A stretch of 64,000 nucleotides of DNA. Origin: Terfezia claveryi (taxonomy: Eukaryota > Ascomycota > Pezizomycetes > Pezizales > Pezizaceae). Under the pieces are notes generated by a model that did not search any database, was not told where the DNA came from, and was given only the letters and a program-made list of their open reading frames with translations. Shown piece by piece: positions 12,916 to 25,591 of the stretch (its first letter is position 1; each line of letters starts with the position of its first letter). A program made the translations under genes and the position numbers. The stretch is taken from NCBI GenBank assembly GCA_015179025.1, contig WHUX01000053.1, positions 124,001 through 188,000 on the forward strand. The letters run 5' to 3'.

Positions 12916-12930
12916 TAGTCTGGTTGCACG
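12916..12930 (+). repeat. Inverted second copy of the TAGTCTGG end
   Basis: TAGTCTGGTTGCACG lies 20 bp after the 12877-12895 insert in opposite orientation. The two can pair as GTGC(C)AACCAGACTA / TAGTCTGGTTGCAC arms around a loop. No clear duplication flanks this copy alone. Confidence 0.6.
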
Positions 12931-14296
12931 ACCCGCGAGTGAATTCTATAATAGGCTGGCAAGCGCACGTATCAGACAGGCAAATCCTAATCTTTATTAG
13001 AATAATTATGATCATAATCATCATCGTATAAATGACAAGCATATTAATAAATACATTGAGCTGACTATTTAGGAGTATCGACATTGATAATGTAGTGAGA
13101 GTCATGCTTACACGCATACCACTGTTCCTTCTGGCTGGAGCGCCCCGCACTACTCTCCAGGTTGACTTTTTTGATGTACATGTACTGTATAGGCACTGAT
13201 GTGTTACAACTACATTTCGGTGTGGGAATGGTCATCAATGATTTGCCGTCTCCTTTCTTCGAGTTGTCCACACGTCTGTGAAGAAGCAGCCAATCACTCC
13301 ACACAACTATACTTACTATGTACTGTCTAGACGACACATTAATGCGGGACCACCTCCCTTGGATATGAAGCCAGCACAGGCAACTCTACCGGGGGGCATC
13401 ACTTACACCCACGTGTGCTATATACCTCACATTGTTGCTGTGGCCTTCCCCACCCTGTATGGACGCTGCTTCTTGGAGGGGCTGTGATAAATTCCCAGGG
13501 CCATATCCCCGTGTCTTTGACACAGCACCGGGTCGTGTGGGCCGCTAACGAGCGGCCGTTGTGCCCAGTGCGAGGGATCTTTTTCTGCCGGAAACATCAT
13601 CTAGGTAGGCAGCCATCACAAAATTCTAGCCCCAACCATGCGACCCGCGCATTGGAAGCCCATGATGATCCCTCGCATTGCAGTTGCCGGGATCATCTCT
13701 TTGACTCGGATGGAGAATCCGATGCCTGCAGAACTGTCTCTCAAAACTCCGAAAGAACATTTCCCGATTCTGGCATGCAAAAGACCAAAGGCGATATGAC
13801 CCAACCAGTCTTCCGCCGGGATTTTTCCCTTCAGTCGGATTATGTCCTTTCAAACGAAGATTATCGTATCATTTACTTAGTAGAATTGTTCATGCTAGAT
13901 CTCGTTCCGCTGGTGGTATTATTAATGGAGGAAAGAAAAACGAAGGCCGGAGAGCAGAAACACAATAGAGTATGAATTCCCGCCGGCCACATCGGCTGGA
14001 GCTTCCCAAGCAAGTCGGTACGTCAGATATTAAATATGTATGTATCGCCCAGAAACACCCCAAAATGAAACAAACATAGAACCATCAATATTGTCCCAGT
14101 CCCAGGCCACGAGACAAGAGCCGATAGGACATGCGGATCATCCAAAAGTTTATGAATCATTAAATCGTCTAGGAACGTAAGAACCGAAATCACGGTGGAA
14201 CTCCCCCATCTTATTCCTCCACAGGACTAGGGCCGGTGGGAAAACGGCTTCGCAGCCAAATGACCCCGTCTCCGTCCTCCGCCACCTAATCTCTGG

Positions 14297-14746
14297 TCAG
14301 ATAGTAATAACGGCCCCAAATGCCCCGCATAGGGCCGCCAACCCGGCTATTACCATAGCCCAATCTACCACTCCAAGCCTGACACCATCCCGTCCTAAGC
14401 CCACCCAACGCGGCCCGGCCCCACTGGACTTCAGCGGGATTTCCCCAACGCACTTAACACTGAACTCACAGCATCCGACTCGCCCTACTGAGTCCAAGGT
14501 GCAGACTTGCGTGAGTGAGCAGCAGGCCTCACGATGGCCAATGGTGCTGCAATCGTTGTAGCCTGCGACGCAGAAGGAGCCCGTGCCGTTGCCACCGTAG
14601 GAGGGAGTAGTGGGGGAGAACGTTGATTCGGGAAGGTTCTGCGTTGTTGTGCTTTGTCCTTTGTTTTGGGCAGAGACGGGCGTTGAGAGTAGGAAGATGC
14701 AGGTCAGGGCAGACAAAAGGTGACATAGGAATCGTGGTAGGTGCAT
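14297..14746 (-). CDS. Small 8-Cys, GPI-anchored-type surface protein
   Basis: Single-exon gene of 149 aa; the ATG at 14746 is chosen because a signal peptide starts there (LCHLLSALTCIFLLSTPVSA, residues 7-26). A Ser/Thr/Gln-rich spacer follows, then a compact module with eight Cys at 59, 66, 75, 76, 82, 92, 93 and 99, including the pairs EACCSL and VGCCEF. The C-terminus (about 129-149) is hydrophobic, as in GPI-anchor signals. The pattern C-x6-C-x8-CC-x5-C-x9-CC-x5-C matches a family of ascomycete GPI-anchored wall proteins of unknown function that I recall. Secretion and anchoring are inferred from the two hydrophobic ends. An open frame extends upstream but lacks family-like features. Confidence 0.7.
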   Translation of the reverse strand: MHLPRFLCHLLSALTCIFLLSTPVSAQNKGQSTTTQNLPESTFSPTTPSYGGNGTGSFCVAGYNDCSTIGHREACCSLTQVCTLDSVGRVGCCEFSVKCVGEIPLKSSGAGPRWVGLGRDGVRLGVVDWAMVIAGLAALCGAFGAVITI

Positions 14747-16099
14747 TAGTTTGGTAGCACCAGAACGCGTGGCGGATATATGTAATCCTTCGTTCCTCGT
14801 ATCGTATTTAAATGAGCAAAATAGACGGAGATCGAAGCTTCGTACCGGGAAATCGTCAATAGGGTTGGTTAGGAGGGTCGCCACGGTTGGTGGGCTGGAA
14901 AGTGGTCCCTTGCATGGCTGCGTTCGTACTAGTCCAATCACGGACAGGTACATGTAATAAACCATGCAACGATGCATCACACGTGACATGGGGGTTGTCC
15001 AGAACTGGGATACGAACTTCTTGAATACCACTCCCAAATCAACCCTTCAAGAAGCTGTCTCAGGCGTACTTACCCTACCACATGCACAGCTTTACCGTTG
15101 GTAAATGACCTGAATGACTGCGAATAGCCCGACACGCGAATCGAATATATCGAGTGAAACTCAATGTCGAACTTTCGACGTATCAACAAAGGATGGCAAA
15201 GATGCGAGATGGGGTATTTCCACCTTCTCCAGTTGATATCACCCACCTTCTGCAGGAGTGTAGTAACTTAACGGTTGGCGTTTCTGGTGCAATAGCGGGA
15301 AGAGTGCACTAAAGCAAAAGGCACTGAAAGTCCTCAAGCAGAGAAAGATGTATGAAGGGCAAAGGGATGTTGGCACGCAAAGGGAGTAGTTACAGCGAGC
15401 TGAATAAGGAACAAGCTGGAATGATGCAGGATTATTTGAAGAGTTGCTCCCTCCGCTTCTGCTTTTGCCCCACTTTCTACCCTCACATTACGACAAATAC
15501 ATAAAATCCCGTCCCCACAGGAACCACCACAACGCCCAATTCTTATTCTTTCATACCAAATCTCCCGCATACTGGTGTGCACATGTCTGCTACTTTCTCC
15601 ATCAAAGGCTGTGGTGGTAGCAGGACTAGCGGCTAGGGCGTCGGTTTCATATCATCTTTCATTTATCTATGTTCGGTAGGCTCATTTCTTGAGCGAGCCG
15701 ATGGATGCGGAGTGATAGGGGGATACGGACTGTTGATGCTTTGAAAACGACAAATAAGGAGTTGAAGAAGCAGTATGGAAAGATTGAGTTAGATAAAAGT
15801 ATTTTTCATTTCTTCCAAGGCCTTCAGACAGCTTCCTGAATGCTGTGGTAGTGATGGTTAGCAGCCTTTTCTTTACTGAGATGTGCGGGTTGGGGTTAGA
15901 CGAGATAGTGGACTTAATGAATGTAAGTTTATCTCTTATACAGCTTGACCTTACTGACTCCAAACCGAACGAAATCCAAGAATCTTCTTACGAAGCTATG
16001 ATGTTCCTGACAACCTTAATGAGTTGGACACTGAGTTAGAGGCCCTCGATTGAATAGGGTTGGAAGGCAGCATTGGGGTAATGGAATGTTTTGTATGGG

Positions 16100-16550
16100 A
16101 TTGTGTAAGAAAGAGGGAAATAGTATAATAGGTAGTGGGATATATTATATAGTTGATTAGTTATTACCTTTTTGAGTTGGATTTCTTAAGTATTTGGTAA
16201 GCTTAAATTATATAGGATGGAAATGAATTGTAAGTTACTATTAATAGTAGTATATTTATCTATTTGTCTTTATTAAAAGACTATATATACCTAATACTTT
16301 ATATTTAATATATACTTTCTAGTCTTTTTAAACTTTATTCTTTTGAATAGTTATTTTTAATATTTTATTTGAATATTTATTCTCTTTTCTTTTTCGCTTT
16401 ATATATTTTAAATTCTACTTTTCTTCTTTTAGATTTCTTTTTTAATAATTTTAAAAGTAGTACAGTAGTATTAAATTGTAAAGTATATAGCTATATTATT
16501 TATAGTAGTATTATTAGAAGCAACATGGAATAACTAGCATAACTACCCAA
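16100..16550. other. AT-rich island
   Basis: About 450 bp made almost only of A and T (runs such as TATATATTTAATATATAC and TTTTTAATAATTTTAAAAG) between sequence of ordinary composition. It has no coding potential. It resembles repeat DNA altered by C-to-T mutation (RIP) or a scaffold-type AT segment; the cause is inferred. Confidence 0.6.
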
Positions 16551-18360
16551 TAATTGGTATCTAGTTCTAGTGCATCCCAGGTTTTAAATACCTGAGATAT
16601 AACAGTATTTTCTTGCTGATGTATTTCAGGGTAACCGAATATTTACACCTAAACTAATGTCTATCACATGATAATTTATTTTTCAAACTAGCATAAAGCT
16701 TACAAGTTGATTATGAATACGCTTATTCAACCTTCAGACTCACACGTATCTACTGTGATTGACGCCGATAATCACGCACCTAAAAACCCCCCCAAAAGGA
16801 ACCCACTGGTCGGAATTTTCCCCGGTAGCTGGAATATGGCACAGTCATCATTATAACTTCCACCGGAGCCCTAGCTGGTTTAGCGGTAGGGGTGAAGGTT
16901 GCCAAGTAGTAGTCATGATGAGCACCGCAAAATTGGTCCTTGTTACGCTAACGCTACCTACCCAAGTTGATATTGTTTTGTTTTTTAAAGTTTGCATAAA
17001 CTGTGTCACATGAATTCAAATTGCTAACCCCAGGCACGAGACTACAGCTCAGACGAAGATATTCCTTTTGTCATAGTGGATACGTGTATTGTTGACTTGG
17101 GTATTCCTTAACCTGGGCAATCAGTGCTTTTCCGAATCTTATTTTACTTACATTTCTGGGGTGCCATGCGGACCAGATCAGCGTCCCAGGTCATATCTCT
17201 TTCTGGTGAGATTAGTCACATGTAAAACTACGACTATATGAGGGTTATCTCTGCTTGCTATGGGTTTTTCATATCACACGATGATACCGGTCAGAGGCAG
17301 CATAACGATGCTAAGACGTAGTAAAGATTGCGTGGTCGGTTCTGTAGATGGGTCGGCAGCTAATCCCCAGTATTGTGTTGTACTCGTAGTGAATCTCGGG
17401 GTTTATTTTTGAAGGTATCCCTTAGCAGTAACCGTTAATCACGCCAACATGTTGGTAAATTCAGTAGCGTTCGTGATAAGTACGTAATTTTTGGGACACT
17501 ACTGTAAAGGAGAGCAAATCGTGTGATATGGGCATGATTATTCCGGTACCGTCAATAACTTTGAAAATATTTCCATATTTCACTGGGATTCAACCCCCTC
17601 ATATGTATCTCCAGTGAGCGACTGATGAATTGACAAATAAGGAAATTGTATCCTAGGTGCAATTGAACCACGAGGTACTTTGCGGTTGCCCAACTTTGCT
17701 CATGCCAGGTGATTTTGTACGGTGATACTTGCTGATGTTTTCTGTACACTGGTTATTTCCAAACTAAGTGGTATGCCTAAAAACATTTCCTGCCGAATCC
17801 CAGAGCACCTGGAAATGAAGACATATGATCAATGCTCTGGTTATTAGGCCCCATGACTACTATCAGTCTCTATACCTTCAATCCTAAAGCCGTAGGTACA
17901 TAATATGAAAGCTGATTCTGAAATCGTAGTCAGCCTTAAGGCACAGGGTTAAAAAAGGAAATGGCAGGAAAACGCTGCAATTGAGACGAAGTCACCTGAC
18001 GGGCTTACGGCACCTTTGTAGTCAAAAGCGAACTAGCCAATATTTTCCCGTGAATTTCTCATCGGAGAGATGAGATTAAAGGATGAACAATAGGCATTGT
18101 ATCTCATGCGTTACTTGGGGCTCACCCGGCGTGGGAGGGGGAAGTTTCATGGCTTGTGTTTCACGCTGCGATCAGCACCAAGAAGTTGCTGGTCGGTCTT
18201 GGAATGAGACTTACACTCCACAAAAGGCAGGATATGCTGCGAATCTGCAGGATTGTTCCGAGCAGTGTTTGATATTCCTGCAGAATTGAAGTTGCGTACG
18301 GACCGGAGCCGGTTATGCTCAGAATCGCGAGACGTTCCGAGACGCCAGACTAAAACTGTG

Positions 18361-18382
18361 TGCCAACCAGACTAAAAATCGT
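18361..18382 (-). mobile_element. Mini-insertion end, ambiguous duplication
   Basis: TGCCAACCAGACTA occurs at 18361-18374 followed by AAA. The string CCAGACTAAAA occurs both before (from about 18335) and at the insert end, so a target duplication is likely, but its limits overlap the element's own terminal bases. Confidence 0.5.
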
Positions 18383-18408
18383 GCTCGTTCAGGAGGATCG
18401 ATTAGGCG

Positions 18409-18444
18409 TAGGTATTTTAGGTATTTTAGGAATTTTAGGTATTG
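18409..18444 (+). repeat. 9-bp tandem repeat, four units
   Basis: Four head-to-tail units of TAGGTATTT, TAGGTATTT, TAGGAATTT and TAGGTATTG. It lies shortly after the 18361 mini-insertion. No coding role. Confidence 0.8.
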
Positions 18445-20429
18445 TATGTATTAAGGTTTCGCAACTTGGGCGGTGCATGTGCGAAGTGCCGGGAGCAATA
18501 AGTTTGCCGCCTGGACCTGAAGATCTTTAACCGATGCTTCTTTGGGCACAGCGGGAGATTGAACAAAATGTGGACGGATAAAGAATAACCTTCAATTTGC
18601 AGGATATCAATAGATATCGGTTTTATCTCCTGGCTGGCGTTGGCGTCATATGTTAGACACAAGCCACATGATTTACCTGGAAAGTTTCAATACATATGTA
18701 CATACAACTCTTGACTATAATTTTGTTTATCATTTGCCGAAATCAGCGAACGGCAGTCTCCCTATTTTGAATTTCACAGCATCATGATTATAGTTACAGT
18801 CTAGATCTACGAATCAGTCACCAATTTGCTTTCCTAGAATCTTAGGAATTAGGAGCCAGATTAGGAATTAGGGTAGTGAATATGAGGATGATGGCCTCTG
18901 GGGGATGCGCATGCATATTTTCGCCAGCGACATTCCAGCCCAATGCAAAAATATGATTGTAAGAATTAGTGCTCTCGGTGACAAGTATGCTGTGACTTAG
19001 ACATCAATGCCATTGTTTTCATTGATCACCTAATCCTGGGGGCTCCACGGAAGGTGAGATCAGAAGGCAAGACCTTGGTATTGTCTTTTCTTCCGGCCTG
19101 TGTTCCCTTTGTGAATTTACCACGGGAATTTACGCGCTCAGCTGCATCTGAAACGCTTTTGGAAAGTATCTAATCTGTATCGAGCGTCTGAGGGGATTGG
19201 CAGGGTCCTTGATCGACATCATATGCCAACTTCGGTAATCGCACAAAGGTTTGTGCGAAATCATGAAGCGTATGGAATATTAACCAGGGGAAAGAAAGAG
19301 CGATGGGATGGATGACGAAGCATACACTGTACCTAATTTTGAGGACCGTTGGGCAAGTACTCGAGTAATTATTATTATGGAGATGTGTTGCAGTTAACGA
19401 ACCTAAAATAAATGATGAGCGCTGCACTAGCCTCAAACGGCTCCAGCTATTCGTCGGTTGTCTGTAGGATAATGCACTCTTATTGGTCATTATCAACTAT
19501 CAACACCAGTCAAAGATCCCATCCCTCACTCAGCCATCATCTCGCACTGCAATATGCTGTAGCATATGCTAATATCATGTCGACCAGTCACCGTAGGCCC
19601 AAAGATGTGTCTATAGCAGTACCGATGCCCGAATGGGATGCATCCAAGCGGCGGTTATTTCTATTCGCTCCTGGTGGCTCTGGTCGATATAGTACTGGGA
19701 GGTGATAAAAATACACACTCTGCAAGAACGTGAAAATTGCCTCCGGTGCAGATCCGAAAGCTCCTTCCATTTCGCCCGCCTTCGGAGGCTTTGTGGATCT
19801 GGACACATCACTGCCATCAGGACTGGGATCGCAGGCGTGGTATCTCTGTTTTCCTCTGCTGTGTTTTCCGTGCAGATTCACTGAACCAACTGACCAGGTC
19901 ATAGGGACGTATCGATCGTATCCAACGTGTTCCCGCCGGTCTGGTGAATTCTGGATCCCGGGACTGGCAGTCTGGTTGGTACGGCCTGCCCACTTGGCTG
20001 CATATCGGGTCTCGCAGCAGACAGGTGCAGAGAAACGCAGCAGAGACATAGAAGAAAGCTGTATAGCCCTCCGCTCAGCCTTAGCTACTCTCACCGTCCT
20101 GTACCCGAGCTGGACACCTTCCCCTGGCCGGGTAACTGGCTGGATTGCAGTTGCGTTGATTGAATGCTTTCTGACAGTAGCCGGCCACAATACCCTCGTC
20201 CGGACTCCTACTGCAGATCCGCTGCCCCCCCAACCCCTGCCTTACCCCCTTCCCAGGGACCCCCGTCGTGCAGCTGTGGCACACACACACCCAACCGCAT
20301 ACCGCACCTGCCCAGTCGAGTTCCTTAAATCAATACCATTTCTCCCTCCACTGTTACCAGTCCTCCAGGCTGCGCTTCCTTCGTCATCGTATTGGTGAGA
20401 TATATCCACTCCCGACCTAATTGATCACT

Positions 20430-20530
20430 ATCCTTTCTTTCGAGTACACATCATCGGTCTGGTACCTTTGATCTTTTCTTCCTTTTCTTCATTACTTTTC
20501 TTCATTCCAAGTCTGAACACTTAATACCAT
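20430..20530 (+). promoter_or_regulatory. Pyrimidine-rich promoter tract of the cyclin gene
   Basis: CT-rich stretch (TTTTCTTCCTTTTCTTCATT and similar) ending about 80 bp before the ATG. Such CT boxes near transcription starts are common in filamentous fungi. The assignment rests on composition and position only. Confidence 0.45.
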
Positions 20531-20611
20531 AAAATTCCCCCAATATTCCCAATCGTCTCATACCGAAGTCAAAATCAGCTAGTCCTGAAAACAACAATCA
20601 AAAAAAAAAAT

Positions 20612-21706
20612 ATGTCTTCCTCAACTATGTCTAACAAGGCCGCGCTTGCGCAATTCATCGTTATGCCTGTGAGCAGGGAGATGATATCCTATCTTGCTAA
20701 GAAGGCTTCATGCGTGATCCGATGCGAAGCCAGCCTACAACAGGCGTCACAACTCCCCCTAACACCCCCAAGGACCCCGCCAAATGACCCCATGCAGCCA
20801 GTCCTTCCCACCGTCGAGCAGTTCATCACTTCGCTTGTCGACCGCTCCCATGTTCAAGTTCCAACACTGATGTCGTCACTTGTTTACCTTGACCGTTTAA
20901 GGTCGAGACTGCCACCGGTTGCAAAGGGTGTGCGATGTACAGTTCATCGAATCTTCCTAGCTTCCTTAATTCTCGCTGCTAAGAATCTCAACGACTCTTC
21001 ACCAAAGAATAAGCACTGGGCTCGATACAGTATCATGAAGGACTTCGATGGATTTGGATTCTCACTAACCGAGGTCAACCTCATGGAAAAGCAGCTTCTC
21101 TTCCTCCTTGACTGGGACTTGAGGATTACCTCAGAGGATCTTTACGAGCACCTGGAGCCCTTCCTCATTCCCATCAAGGCACAGTACCAACGCCAGCAGG
21201 AGGAGAGGGAGTTCGAGCAGGCAAAGGTTGAATATGAGGAACAGCAGGCCACTCTTGCCATGAGAAAGGACCGCCTCTACTCACCGTCCTTGGCTGCATC
21301 CACCTCATCTCTTGCCTTGTCCGAGATGTCTTATTCGATTGACCACCGCCCCATTACACCAAGCTCTGGCCGCTCTTCCCGCGCTTCTGAAAGATCTGAC
21401 TACCACCAAACCCCCTTCCGACTCCGCAAGTCCTCCATCGACTCACGCGACCGAACTCCAGCCCACTCTATTCCATCATCTACTCAGCTACCGGAATTGG
21501 AGAATAGCGGGAGTGTAGCATCTTCCGAGGAATCTTCTCCTATTCTTCCTCTACCAGCTCACCTACGCAATAACCACCTCTTGCCACCAATAATCGAAAT
21601 AAACAACAACAAGCCAACCAGGAAGACCAGGACTGGGTTGTTGTCGAGGTTTTTCAATGAGAAGCAGCACGCAGGCGAGCGCCGACAAGCCTCTCAGTAC
21701 GCTTAA
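20612..21706 (+). CDS. Pcl1/Pcl2-type cyclin (Pho85-family CDK partner)
   Basis: Single-exon 364-aa protein. Residues about 62-185 form a cyclin box: LPTVEQFITSLVDRSHVQVP, SLVYLDRLRSRL, then VHRIFLASLILAAKNLND and NLMEKQLLFLLDWDLRI. The order and wording match the Pcl1/Pcl2/Pcl9 branch of yeast Pho85 cyclins and filamentous-fungal PclA-like cyclins. Family knowledge: these bind Pho85-type kinases and act in G1 progression and morphogenesis. A Glu/Gln-rich helix follows (about 190-220), then a long Ser-rich tail with many SP and TP sites, probably disordered. The ATG at 20612 lies behind an A-rich leader; a second in-frame Met at residue 6 is possible. The subfamily is likely but the exact orthologue is not fixed. 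Confidence 0.85.
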   Translation: MSSSTMSNKAALAQFIVMPVSREMISYLAKKASCVIRCEASLQQASQLPLTPPRTPPNDPMQPVLPTVEQFITSLVDRSHVQVPTLMSSLVYLDRLRSRLPPVAKGVRCTVHRIFLASLILAAKNLNDSSPKNKHWARYSIMKDFDGFGFSLTEVNLMEKQLLFLLDWDLRITSEDLYEHLEPFLIPIKAQYQRQQEEREFEQAKVEYEEQQATLAMRKDRLYSPSLAASTSSLALSEMSYSIDHRPITPSSGRSSRASERSDYHQTPFRLRKSSIDSRDRTPAHSIPSSTQLPELENSGSVASSEESSPILPLPAHLRNNHLLPPIIEINNNKPTRKTRTGLLSRFFNEKQHAGERRQASQYA

Positions 21707-24700
21707 TTTTACATCGAGCAGATATATATGACATTTAATATTGGCTTCTTTCAGCATGTGTTTCTTTTATTTTATTCAATTTGATACTGTTTTAAGCAAT
21801 CCTTGACCCACAAACGTCTTGGGGGGACGGTTGCAATTGATAATAACGATGCTACGACGTTACGACCGTGCAATGTGGGAAAAAACTCCCTCCATCTGGT
21901 TTTGTTGTGGGGGAGGATATGCAAAGCCGGCCTTCCATATTCCACCAACGATTTCGTTTTCACTTTTTCCTTTGCCACTTATTTCCTCTGTTCATTGGGT
22001 GCTCGATAAAGCGTGGTGATATTCGGGATATCATATATATTGTTCTTTATACGCAGTCTTTCCACTTTGGAACGATTACATTTCCTCTACATTTTTCATT
22101 TATATTGGTCGGTTCTTCAAATCTACATATAGGGAAGGGAAATTGCGACTGGGTAATGCATGACACGGGATTGGACGAACTTGGAAGACAAGAATGGGTC
22201 TGGGAATCGGGTGACAGGGTTGGAAAAGAATTGTGTCCTGAAAAGGATTTGGGTGTGATTTTTCCTATGTCTTAAATTTCAGTTTTCTCTTGCTGGTTGG
22301 TAAGGGTGTTCTGGAGTTGCAATTGATTGATAGTGATCTAATGCGGAATACTAAGTAATTGGTTCTAAACACAGTCAGTGGTACACCGCTCACGTTATTA
22401 CCAAAAAAAAATACAAGCGTGAATTACTACTTCAATAGCTTGCGGGTGGAATGGTCACATTTATTTTGTGTGAAGTTTCCTCTACTTTCAAGGAGTCTAT
22501 GTAGTCGTTGACGTGAAGTATAATTGCGCCCCAGAGCACAACCCAATAAAACATGATATATATGTGAAATTGTATTTGGGGGTATTTTGCTCCCTCTGAT
22601 TTGCCATTCGGCATAAGTATCTTTGCTTTTGTATGCTGGGAAAAATAGATACCAGAAGGGCAGGAGACGAGGCATAACAAGGATAGTTACCCTCAACCCG
22701 ATATTTTGGCTATAAGGTTGTAGATAGATTGACTCTTGCCCTGGACTGGCTCAGCCTGATCGATCGTTTAATGTATTATTTTCCTGCATCTGGTCCAATA
22801 CAATCCTGGTCAAAGGTTATAAATTGCCTAAACTGAAACTAAAGTCCAAAAGTCCAAGGGGTAATCTCGTTTGATCCCTTTTGTTGTGTACGATATTGAT
22901 GATTTCTCTTTTGATTCGTAGTAAACCTTCCAATCCTTTTTTGTCTGGGGAGAGCTGAGTTTTGGGCTTGGCCTGCTTTGAAAGTTCTGGTTGCACAAGC
23001 CTTTAAGATGGGGTGAACTCTATCTAGGTAAAATGGTGTTTGGTTGGCTGGAATATATAGAATAGATTGTGGGATATTACATACATATCTATATTCCAAC
23101 TGATCTATGGGCCCTTTTTTCGTGCTGATGACTGCTGCATTGGGTGTTTTAAAGGAATAAGTGTGAAACTGTTGTGGTTGGGAGGGCCGGGGGGTGGGGT
23201 TTAGTTTGGGGTGGGAAAAAAAAAAAACAATACATGATACGGTGTTGATTTTCAAGTTGATATTGCGTAGGGTGGAAGAATCAATGTTTAATGATTCATT
23301 AATTTTGTTGTTTTTTAGTTAACTTCTACAATCTATATCATACAAGTTTATATCCGTATAAATTATGTCGTTACTTTAGATATCGAGGCGATATGCCCGG
23401 TTGGATTATTTATTTCTTCTAAGAGGTGCTCTCCTGAGCACTCCGTGTTTCGGTATGCGGGGTTAAGTTGGATTACGGCAGTTTCAGATCCGGGTTCACA
23501 TATGGTAACGACCATAAGCGACATGGTTGCATACATGAGTTCTCACACCATACAAAATGCCAGCCGTCTGCTTGGGGAAAAAAAAGAAAAAGTAGGGTAC
23601 AAAAAACAAAAAAGCAAACTAAACAAAACTGATGTCTTATGTGGTATGCAAGGGCTGATACAACCCACGCCATGCATGACAATCTATCTACAGTACCTAT
23701 GTACCGGTTACATTTTTTTTTTTTTTTCGACTTGTCGGAGAGTTTTTTCTCAATGACATAAAACGAATATTTCAACCTAGGTAGGCGTCCGTGCATTTCG
23801 AAAGGCTTCATGATCGGCAGACTTGCTCGCAATCGAATTTTTTTTTTGGGGGGTGATATAAATATTATTGTACTGTATGTCATGTGACAAACCCAATAAT
23901 TTGGTTGAAATTGATTTCTCTATACAGTAATAGCCGTGTAATGCAACGTCAGACGTAAGATGATTGACCATGGGCTCTTTTTAACATTACATAAATTATC
24001 TTATCACCTTGTAGGAAAGCAAAGAGGGGATAAGTTTTAAACCCAAAGCTTAACGGCAAGGGCATCACTAGAAGATGTATCTAGTGACCAGATTGAATCT
24101 TGCATTGCAGACAACGAGCCGTAAAAAAAAAACAGTGATTACTGCTATATATAATGCAAACGTCGTGCCGGTGCAGACCTGCAATGATAACCTGTATAGT
24201 TTCTCTAAAACATTGTAGTTCAGTGGAGACCATGATGACCTTTCAGGCTAGGAATCCGGGGGAAGGCTGCGCTGGTTTACGTCTAAGGAAATAGTAGGTT
24301 GAAACATTCGTTTCAACCAGACTGCGCGGAACTGGACAATGGGACTCTTCAGGGTAACATTAGCTTTGACTCATCTAGCCCAATTAGCTGCCTCCCCGTT
24401 CCTCAGTTTGACTTGACAGATCTACAATCCATTTCCAATAGTATTTATTCCTTAACATACTAAGAGTATAAAACTGTACAGGGATGAAGATCACAGTTCT
24501 ACACGACGAGTGGAAGTAGGCTACCAACGGCTGCTATGAGAACCATGCCTTCCTTGTAGTCTCGACATCTAGACCTTCTGAGTTGTTTTAGACAACATAT
24601 CGTATTGAACACACTAAGGCGGGGCCGGGGCAGAGCTATACAGCATGGGACGAGACCCACTGTAGAAGATGCTAAGAGTTACTCTATAAGAACGGGTATA

Positions 24701-25591
24701 TCTATCCGATTAGTGAGAGAATAAGAATTTCTCAAGATTCGTCAGCAGGTGTTTCTAATTCCCAATTGGATACAAAGTACTGAGCAGTACATTTTGAAAA
24801 TATTGTAAAGATCTGTAAAGGATGGAGCAAGATTCGGTCTCGGAGTATCCGAGTAACAAAAGTGTAGAGGAGTAATAAAAGAAACAGGAACCTAGGCCTT
24901 CGGAGTTGTAGGCAATATGGGGACTGGACCACTGATATGACTTTTGTAAAGTGATAGGAAGAACTTTGCTCTGTAAGTTGCGACGTACAGAATGTCACAC
25001 ATAGTGCATTATATATTATGTGTGAGGGAGCTACTGAAGCTTGTTTGTATACAGTTTGGAGTTGCGTGCGGCTGGCACTTTTTTCCCCAGCTTCTGGCCT
25101 ACTCCGTAATTTATCTCCCCCAACGCTGTTAGGTGAAAGCATCAACCACACAAGTTCGGCACAAGTTTCCAGACAACTGTGGATCTATGGATATGGCCAC
25201 TCGTAGAACTTCTAGCCTAGTATGAAAACATAGCGCACATTTACTCTGACCCTTCTGATAGCGGTCAGAAGAAATGGGAGCCAATAAACCATTCTGCAAC
25301 CCACACACTCGCTGGCACCAGTAATATCCACACTATTCGTACATATATATGATTCGTATCACATTCCCTCAATAGAAACATGCCAACATTCAACTTCTTC
25401 ACCAATGGCCTCCCTAACCCCACGAGCATGAAATTCCTTTCGTAACTCCACGCATTCCACCCCGTCTGTGATACCAAAACAGGGCCTCCGCACGCACAAC
25501 CAGACCATGCACGCACCTCCATCCCACAGCTGCCACCCATAGGTTCAGCCCACCCGCTCTCCTCACCCACCACCCCGTCGGCGTGCTTCAC
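21707..25591. other. Long gene-free stretch
   Basis: About 3.9 kb between the cyclin and Fmc1 genes. Open frames up to about 140 codons start at TTG or similar and resemble nothing. Several A or T homopolymers of 9-16 bases occur (about 23218, 23709, 23839, 24123). CAACCAGACT at about 24314 lacks the target duplication seen for the mini-insertions. Confidence 0.5.

Larger units (their letters stand above)
12097..14296. other. Gene-poor stretch with short insertions
   Basis: About 2.2 kb. It contains the paired mini-insertions at 12868-12926. An open frame at 13415-13975 has no ATG before its last third, so I do not call it. A GGTTCGAA string near 12587 is not part of a tRNA. Confidence 0.45.
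14747..20611. other. Long gene-free stretch before the cyclin gene
   Basis: About 5.9 kb. It includes an AT-rich island (16100-16550), a 9-bp tandem repeat (18409-18444), one mini-insertion (about 18361) and, nearest the cyclin, a GC-richer kilobase with overlapping open frames on both strands. I read that kilobase as promoter or leader, not as genes. Confidence 0.5.

Noticed and set aside
13415..13975. 186-codon plus-strand open frame
   Set aside because: It opens at GTG and has no in-frame ATG until about codon 119. No domain or supporting splice signal was found.
19588..20398. Overlapping open frames of 200 and 222 codons on opposite strands upstream of the cyclin gene
   Set aside because: They overlap each other, resemble no family, and lie in the GC-richer leader or promoter of the cyclin gene. 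Open frames on both strands are expected from the composition.
22839..23255. 138-codon minus-strand frame
   Set aside because: It starts at TTG and has a composition typical of untranslated AT-rich DNA.
24312..24325. CAACCAGACTGCG as a mini-insertion end
   Set aside because: The terminal A is missing and no 9-bp duplication is visible.
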